Part shown: one piece after another, positions 59,154 to 64,000 of the stretch
Layout of the letters: every line of letters starts with the position of its first letter
How positions within the stretch are numbered: position 1 is the first letter of the stretch
The notes under the pieces: generated by a model
What the model was told of the DNA's origin: nothing
Databases searched by the model: none
The model's input: the letters and a program-made list of their open reading frames with translations, nothing else
From: Microbacterium arabinogalactanolyticum
GTDB taxonomy: Bacteria > Actinomycetota > Actinomycetes > Actinomycetales > Microbacteriaceae
Reading direction: 5' to 3'
NCBI RefSeq assembly: GCF_030268005.1
Contig: NZ_BRZC01000007.1
Span: forward strand, 666,694 to 730,693
DNA: 64,000 nt
Program-made: the position numbers and the translations under genes

Positions 59154-60119
59154 TCAGGCGCTCGCGCGCACGATGAGCGCGGGCGCCAGGAGCGAGGTCG
59201 CCGCGCGGCCGCCCTCGATGTCCGCGATCAGCACCTGCACGGCCTGCTCGCCCAGCGCGTCGAAGTCCTGCCGCACGGTGGTCAGCGGGGGCTGGAACTG
59301 AGCGGCATCCGCGATGTCGTCGAAGCCGATCACCGCGACATCCTCGGGAACGCGGCGTCCGGCGTCGGCGAGAGCCCGCAGCGCGCCGAGCGCCATCTGA
59401 TCGTTGGCCGCGAAGATCGCGGTGGCCTCGGACAGCTGCCCCGCGCGCGCGTGACCGGATGCCGCGCTCCAGTCGCCGCGCACGATCTCGGGCGCAGCGA
59501 TGCCGGCGGCGGCGAGCGCCTGCCGCCAGCCGCGCTCGCGTTCGGCGGCCGCGAACGAGCCCTCGGGGCCGGCGAGGTGGTGCACGATGGCGTGGCCCGC
59601 GGCGAGCAGGTGCTCCGTCGCGGCGCGGGCCCCCGCGGCGTGGTCGGTGCCGATCACCGTGAAGCGCTCGTCGGGCGCGGAGTCGACCACCACCAGGCGG
59701 AGGCCGGCGGACGCCGCGTCGCGGGCCAGCGCGGTCGCCTCGTTGAGCACGATCGCGCCGTCCACGCCCTGATCGCGCAGACGGTCGAAGGCGTCATCGA
59801 TGTCGCCACCGGCGCCGAGCGTCACGACGGTCACCGCATAGCCGTGGGAAGCCGCGGACTCGGCCACGGCCTGCAGCATCCGCGAGTTGCCGACCGTGGC
59901 GAGTGTCTGCGCGACCAGGCCGAGCGTGTGCGTGCGTCCGGTGCGCAGGGCGCGCGCCGCGCGGTTCGGGCGGTAGCCGAGCTCGGCCATCGCCTGCTCC
60001 ACGCGCGCGCGGGTGTCCGGGTCCACCTTGGGGCTGTCGTTGGCGACCCGGGAGACGGTCTGACCGGACACGCCGGCCCGCTGGGCGACCATCGCCATCG
60101 ACACGCGCCTGTTCGGCAT
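59154..60119 (-). CDS. LacI-family transcriptional regulator (divergent from galT)
   Basis: 321 residues. HTH at 4-60 (RRVSMAMVAQRAGVSGQTVSRVANDSPKVDPDTRARVEQAMAELGYRPNRAARALRTG), then a sugar-binding effector domain (HTLGLVAQTLATVGNSRMLQAVAESAASHGYAVTVV ... VIGFDDIADAAQFQPPLTTVRQD). ATG 60119 with GGAGGGAA upstream. Shares a 65-base promoter region with galT, so it probably represses the gal genes (GalR-like), although the zinc dehydrogenase next to it is also a possible target. Confidence 0.92.
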   Translation of the reverse strand: MPNRRVSMAMVAQRAGVSGQTVSRVANDSPKVDPDTRARVEQAMAELGYRPNRAARALRTGRTHTLGLVAQTLATVGNSRMLQAVAESAASHGYAVTVVTLGAGGDIDDAFDRLRDQGVDGAIVLNEATALARDAASAGLRLVVVDSAPDERFTVIGTDHAAGARAATEHLLAAGHAIVHHLAGPEGSFAAAERERGWRQALAAAGIAAPEIVRGDWSAASGHARAGQLSEATAIFAANDQMALGALRALADAGRRVPEDVAVIGFDDIADAAQFQPPLTTVRQDFDALGEQAVQVLIADIEGGRAATSLLAPALIVRASA

Positions 60120-60148
60120 CCGCTTCCCTCCGCCGCAACTCCGGATTG

Positions 60149-60178
60149 TTGACGTTACCACGGCCGAAGCGGTACCGT
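60149..60178 (+). promoter_or_regulatory. Leaderless promoter of galT
   Basis: TTGACG (60149-60154), an 18-base spacer, TACCGT (60173-60178), then six bases and the GTG start at 60185. The transcript should begin at the start codon. The TTGACGT unit is repeated at 60180-60186. A minus-strand TAACGT for the LacI gene overlaps the -35, so the two promoters compete. Confidence 0.7.
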
Positions 60179-60184
60179 GTTGAC

Positions 60185-61363
60185 GTGAACATCGAAGAAT
60201 CTCCGGAGTTGCGGATCACCGAGCTCGGCGCGGGCGTCGTCAAGCGCGCCACCCGGCTGGCCGACGGACGCGAGCTGTTCTACTACGACGACCCCGGCAC
60301 CTCCCTCGACGCGGAGCGCGCGATCGACGCCCGCACCCTCGACGAGCGTCCCGAGACCGCGACCATGCGTCAGGACGTGCTCTCCGGCGACTGGATCACC
60401 TTCGCGACCAAGCGGCAGAACCGGGTCATGATGCCCGGCGCCGACGCCGACCCGCTGGCGCCGCAGACGCCGACGAACCCGTCCGAGGTGCCCTCGCGCT
60501 ACGACGTCGCGGTGTTCGAGAACCGCTCCCCCGCCTTCGGCCCTGCGCTGACGGATGCCACGGACACCGCGCCCGCGGCATCCGACCCGCCCCGCGGTCT
60601 CGACGACATGGCGCACCTCGGCATCGGCCGCACCCGCACCAGCGCAGGACGCTGCGAGGTCGTCTGCTTCAGCCCCGAGCCCGAGGGGTCGCTGGGCACC
60701 CAGTCCGTCACCCGCGCGCGCACCATCATCGAGGCGTGGGCGGACCGCACCGCGGCCCTGTCGGCGCTGCCCGGCATCGAGCAGGTGTTCCCGTTCGAGA
60801 ACCGCGGCGAGGCCATCGGCGTGACCCTCCCGCATCCGCATGGCCAGATCTACTCCTACCCGTACATCACCCCGCGCACGCAGCGCCTGCTCGACAGCAT
60901 CGCGCGCACCGCACCCGACCTGATGACGCGAGTGCTCGAGTCGGAGCAGTCCTCCAGCCGCGTCGTGCTGCAGAACGAGCACTGGACGGCGTTCGTGCCC
61001 TTCGCCGCCCGCTGGCCGCTCGAGGTGCAGGTCATGCCGCACCGGCACGCCGCCGACTTCACCGAACTGACGTCCGCGGAGCGGGATGCGCTCGCCCCGC
61101 TGTTCCTGCGGCTGCTGCGCGGCGTCGACGCGCTGTACGAGACCCCGACCGCGTACATCGGCGCCTGGCATCAGGCTCCGGTGAACGTCGGCCGCGACAG
61201 CATCCGGATGCGATTCGAGCTGACCAGTCCGCGCCGCGCCGCCGACAAGCTGAAGTTCCTGGCCGGTACCGAGGCCGCCATGAACGCCTGGAGCGCCGAG
61301 ATCCTCCCCGAGGACACGGCGGCCCGCCTGCGCGACGCGATCGACACCATCCCCGCCCTCTGA
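60185..61363 (+). CDS. galT: Galactose-1-phosphate uridylyltransferase
   Basis: 392 residues. HIT-superfamily uridylyltransferase: N-terminal TMRQDVLSGDWITFATKRQNR, zinc/structural region, FPFENRGEAIGVTLPHPHGQIYSYPYI with the catalytic HPHGQ, and AYIGAWHQAPV near the C-terminus. It transfers UMP from UDP-glucose to galactose-1-phosphate. GTG start behind a leaderless promoter, no Shine-Dalgarno. First gene of galT-galK, 35 bases before galK. Slightly longer than typical GalT (about 350). Confidence 0.95.
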   Translation: MNIEESPELRITELGAGVVKRATRLADGRELFYYDDPGTSLDAERAIDARTLDERPETATMRQDVLSGDWITFATKRQNRVMMPGADADPLAPQTPTNPSEVPSRYDVAVFENRSPAFGPALTDATDTAPAASDPPRGLDDMAHLGIGRTRTSAGRCEVVCFSPEPEGSLGTQSVTRARTIIEAWADRTAALSALPGIEQVFPFENRGEAIGVTLPHPHGQIYSYPYITPRTQRLLDSIARTAPDLMTRVLESEQSSSRVVLQNEHWTAFVPFAARWPLEVQVMPHRHAADFTELTSAERDALAPLFLRLLRGVDALYETPTAYIGAWHQAPVNVGRDSIRMRFELTSPRRAADKLKFLAGTEAAMNAWSAEILPEDTAARLRDAIDTIPAL

Positions 61364-61398
61364 CCCGCCGCACCACTTTCTTCAGCCCTGGAGTCCCC

Positions 61399-62586
61399 AT
61401 GACCGCACTCACCGCCGCCCGTGACCTGTTCGCGTCGTCCTTCGGGCACGAGCCCGACGGCGTCTGGTCCGCTCCCGGACGCGTGAATCTGATCGGCGAG
61501 CACACCGACTACAACGAGGGCTTCGTGCTGCCGTTCGCGATCCAGCACCGCACGTACGCGGCGGTGGCGCCGCGCACCGACGACCGGATCCGGGTGACCT
61601 CGAGCTTCGCGCGCCTGACCGTCGAGTGCGCGCTGGACGACCTGGAGAGCATGTTCCCCGTCGAGTACCAGGGCGCCGACCGTGACGTCCCGGAATGGTC
61701 TGCGTACGTGCTCGGCGTCGCGTGGGCGCTGCGCGCGTCGACGGGCTCAGCGTCCCCGCAGCGCGGCGTGGACATCGCGATCGCCTCCGACGTGCCGGTC
61801 GGGGCGGGGCTGTCCTCCTCGGCCGCGATCGAGGGAGCCGTGGCATCCGCCCTGAACGACCTCTGGGAGCTGGGACTGGATCCGGTCGCCCTCGCCCAGG
61901 TCGGTCGCAAGGCCGAGAACGAGGCCGTCGGCGCACCGACCGGGATCATGGATCAGATGTCGTCGATGCTCGGCCGACCGGATGCCGCGACCTTCATCGA
62001 CTGCCGCAGTCTGGAGGCGAAGTCCGTTCCGACGGGCTTCCGCGACGCCGGGCTCGAGGTGCTCGTGATCGACACGCGGGTCACGCACGCCCACTCCACC
62101 GGCGGCTACCGGGAGCGCCGGGAGTCCTGCGAGCGGGGCGCGCAGCTGCTCGGCATCCGCTCCCTGCGCGACGCGAGCGTCTCCGACCTGCCGCGCGCGG
62201 CCGAGATCATGGACGACGTCACGTTCCGCCGGGTGCGGCACATCGTCACCGAGAACCAGCGCGTGCTCGACACGGTCGCCGCCCTCACCGAGCAGGGGCC
62301 GCAGGCGATCGGCGACCTCCTGGTCGCCTCGCACGCATCCATGCGCGACGACTTCGAGATCTCGGTCGCCGAGCTCGACACGGCAGTGGACACCGCGCTG
62401 GCGAACGGCGCGATCGGCGCCCGGATGACCGGCGGTGGCTTCGGCGGAGCGGCGATCGCGCTGGTCTCGCACGCGGATCTGCAGCGGGTGTCGGATGCGG
62501 TCGAGCGGGCGTTCGCGGATGCCGGCTTCACCGCGCCGCATATCTTCACGGTCTCGCCCTCCGAGGGCCCCCGCCGCGACGCCTGA
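61399..62586 (+). CDS. galK: Galactokinase
   Basis: 395 residues of the GHMP kinase family: GRVNLIGEHTDYNEGFVLPFAI (galactose site), PVGAGLSSSAAIEGA (ATP loop), GIMDQMSSMLG and MTGGGFGGAAIALV. It phosphorylates galactose at C1. ATG 61399 with GGAG upstream. Cotranscribed with galT. Confidence 0.97.
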   Translation: MTALTAARDLFASSFGHEPDGVWSAPGRVNLIGEHTDYNEGFVLPFAIQHRTYAAVAPRTDDRIRVTSSFARLTVECALDDLESMFPVEYQGADRDVPEWSAYVLGVAWALRASTGSASPQRGVDIAIASDVPVGAGLSSSAAIEGAVASALNDLWELGLDPVALAQVGRKAENEAVGAPTGIMDQMSSMLGRPDAATFIDCRSLEAKSVPTGFRDAGLEVLVIDTRVTHAHSTGGYRERRESCERGAQLLGIRSLRDASVSDLPRAAEIMDDVTFRRVRHIVTENQRVLDTVAALTEQGPQAIGDLLVASHASMRDDFEISVAELDTAVDTALANGAIGARMTGGGFGGAAIALVSHADLQRVSDAVERAFADAGFTAPHIFTVSPSEGPRRDA

Positions 62587-62606
62587 CCCCGCCCACGCGA
62601 GATTCC

Positions 62607-62679
62607 CGCCCCTGTTGGCCTACCTCGCCCCCGCTGATTTACGTGAATGAACAGGGGCGAAGTAGCTGAGCAGGGGCGA
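62607..62679. repeat. Inverted and direct CAGGGGCGA repeats between galK and galE
   Basis: CGCCCCTGTT (62607-62616) pairs with AACAGGGGCG (62650-62659). CAGGGGCGA occurs twice as a direct repeat (62652-62660 and 62671-62679), and CTCGCCCC (62624-62631) pairs with the second. The unit with its spacer (about 19 bases) looks like a degenerate tandem element. It could terminate galK. Downstream an AT-richer stretch (62690-62702) should hold the galE promoter, though boxes are unclear. Confidence 0.55.
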
Positions 62680-62735
62680 GGACGATCACATTTGACACAA
62701 TGGAACCCGCGCGTCCGCGCGACGGAAGGAGACCC

Positions 62736-63713
62736 ATGTCCTGGCTTGTCACCGGCGGTGCCGGCTACATAGGAGCGCACGTGGTGCGCGCACTGGCATC
62801 CGCGGGTCTCACCCCGGTCGTACTGGACGACCTGTCCAGCGGGCGTCCGTCTTTCGTGCCCGAGGGCGTGACGCTGGTCGAGGGCAGCATCCTCGACCGC
62901 GAGCTCATCGAGCGCACCCTGCGCGAGCACAATGCGGAGGGCGTGATCCACGTCGCGGGCTTCAAGTACGCCGGCGTCTCCGTGCAGCGCCCGCTGCACA
63001 CGTACGCGCAGAACGTGGAGGGCACCCGGGTGATCCTCGAGGCCATGGAGGCCGCGGGCGTCGCGAACATCGTGTTCTCCTCCAGCGCCGCCGTCTTCGG
63101 CACCCCCGACGTCGAGCTCGTCACCGAGGACACCGTCAAGCGGCCGGCCAGCCCGTACGGCGAGTCGAAGCTCATCGGCGAGTGGCTGCTGCACGACCAG
63201 GGCGTCGCGACGGCGACATCCGAGAAGCCCCTGCGGCACACCTCGCTGCGCTACTTCAACGTGGTCGGCTCCGCTGACCCGACGGTCTACGACGTGAGCC
63301 CGCACAACCTGTTCCCGATCGTGTTCGAGGCGCTGCTCGAGGGCCGCACCCCGCAGATCAACGGCGACGACTACGACACCCCCGATGGAACCAACGTGCG
63401 CGACTACGTGCACGTCGGCGACATCGCGGCCGCGCACGTCGTGGCCGCACAGCGCCTCGCCGCAGGCGAGTCGATCGAGCCCGCCTACAACCTCGGCTCG
63501 GGCGACGGGCTGAGCGTGAAGCAGATCATGGATGCCATGGTGCGCGTCACCGGCATCGACTTCGTCCCCGCGATCGGTCCGCGCCGCCCCGGCGACCCCG
63601 ACCGCATCGTCGCAGCTGGCGACCTCGCCGACCGCGACCTGGACTGGACGATGCGGTACACGGTCGACGAGATGGTGCGCTCGGGCTGGGAGGCCCGGCG
63701 CAACGCCGGCTGA
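62736..63713 (+). CDS. galE: UDP-glucose 4-epimerase
   Basis: 325 residues, extended SDR: N-terminal TGGAGYIGAHVVRALASAG (NAD site), SSSAAVFG with the catalytic Ser/Thr, YGESK (Tyr and Lys of YxxxK), and C-terminal NLGSGDGLSVKQIMDAM. It interconverts UDP-galactose and UDP-glucose, completing the Leloir set with galT and galK. ATG 62736 with GGAAGGAG upstream. Separated from galK by a repeat-rich 149-base gap, so probably has its own promoter. Confidence 0.94.
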   Translation: MSWLVTGGAGYIGAHVVRALASAGLTPVVLDDLSSGRPSFVPEGVTLVEGSILDRELIERTLREHNAEGVIHVAGFKYAGVSVQRPLHTYAQNVEGTRVILEAMEAAGVANIVFSSSAAVFGTPDVELVTEDTVKRPASPYGESKLIGEWLLHDQGVATATSEKPLRHTSLRYFNVVGSADPTVYDVSPHNLFPIVFEALLEGRTPQINGDDYDTPDGTNVRDYVHVGDIAAAHVVAAQRLAAGESIEPAYNLGSGDGLSVKQIMDAMVRVTGIDFVPAIGPRRPGDPDRIVAAGDLADRDLDWTMRYTVDEMVRSGWEARRNAG

Positions 63714-63719
63714 GCTCCG

Positions 63720-64000
63720 ATGGTCCTCGAGCTTCGCCCCGCGGCCGTCGCGGACGCCGACGGCATCGCCGAGGTGCACGTGCGCTCCTGGCAGGCGGCC
63801 TATCGCGGGCTGATGCCGCAGGAGGTGCTCGACGGCCTGTCCATCGCCGAGCGGGCCGCGAACTGGGCGCGCATCCTGGGCGAGACCGGGCGCGGATCGC
63901 AGACGCTCGTGGTGCTCGACGGTTCCCGGGTCGTGGGGTGGGCGAGCTTCGGCGACGCCAGGGATGCGGATGCCGATGGTGCCGGCTCAGCGGTCGGCAC
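63720..64000 (+). CDS. GNAT-family N-acetyltransferase, 3' end beyond the window
   Basis: 93 codons from the ATG at 63720, open to the edge. LELRPAAVADADGIAEVHVRSWQAAYRGLMPQEVLDGLSIAERAANWARIL is a typical GNAT N-terminus of the family that continues to an acetyl-CoA loop (not in the window). Starts six bases after the galE stop, so likely cotranscribed. Acceptor substrate unknown. Confidence 0.8.
   Translation, partial: MVLELRPAAVADADGIAEVHVRSWQAAYRGLMPQEVLDGLSIAERAANWARILGETGRGSQTLVVLDGSRVVGWASFGDARDADADGAGSAVG

Overview
The window is high-GC (roughly 70%) actinobacterial chromosome. Microbacteriaceae, most likely Microbacterium or a close relative, fits best. The reasons are the ClpC/DnaQ-BRCT/Pgm gene types, many GTG starts, TANNNT -10 boxes placed 6-7 nt before start codons (leaderless genes), and a marked excess of the hexamer GGATGC/GCATCC inside genes. 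I see no phage, IS, CRISPR, tRNA or rRNA.

Region 1 (about 1-13.0 kb, all minus strand) is an aromatic-compound catabolic cluster. In transcription order it encodes a benzoylformate-decarboxylase-like ThDP enzyme, FAD hydroxylase 2, aldehyde dehydrogenase 2, aldehyde dehydrogenase 1, FAD hydroxylase 1, a LigJ-like 4-oxalomesaconate hydratase, a LigB-type extradiol dioxygenase and three tandem RraA/LigK-type aldolases. A further gene starts at the left edge. The logic is side-chain decarboxylation and oxidation, ring hydroxylation, ring cleavage, then hydration and aldol cleavage to central metabolites. The hydroxylase/ALDH pair is duplicated and the aldolase triplicated.

Region 2 (13.2-28.2 kb) is mostly housekeeping: clpC with a ClgR-like box, an operon of three DUF2975-like membrane proteins plus a small HTH regulator behind an elaborate operator, a DEDDh exonuclease-BRCT protein lacking the usual catalytic His, a small lipoprotein, a dicarboxylate/amino-acid symporter, a CPA1 Na+/H+ antiporter, a phosphoribosyltransferase, a luciferase-like monooxygenase, prephenate dehydratase and phosphoglucomutase.

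Region 3 (28.2-43.4 kb, minus strand) holds an NMT1/THI5-like ABC transporter flanked by two copies of a 71-nt hairpin repeat; glycerate kinase with a LacI regulator; a secreted CBM32/beta-helix/PL6 lyase; a four-gene operon (Gfo/Idh, DUF993, two TIM-barrel isomerases); and two MarR regulators with an EmrB/QacA-type exporter.

Region 4 (43.6-60.1 kb) is a polysaccharide-utilisation locus: an NPCBM/beta-helix secreted protein, two convergent DeoR-HTH/LacI-effector hybrid regulators, a heparinase II/III-like enzyme, a 2-hydroxyacid dehydrogenase, a DUF2264 protein with a sugar ABC importer and a DUF624 protein, a zinc alcohol dehydrogenase and a LacI repressor. LacI-type palindromes resembling GGNAANCGCTTNCC lie before the PL6 lyase, the Gfo operon, the zinc dehydrogenase and, with one mismatch, the NMT1 transporter. 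They suggest one regulon spanning regions 3 and 4.

Region 5 (60.1-64 kb) is a galT-galK-galE Leloir cluster followed by the start of a GNAT acetyltransferase cut by the window edge.
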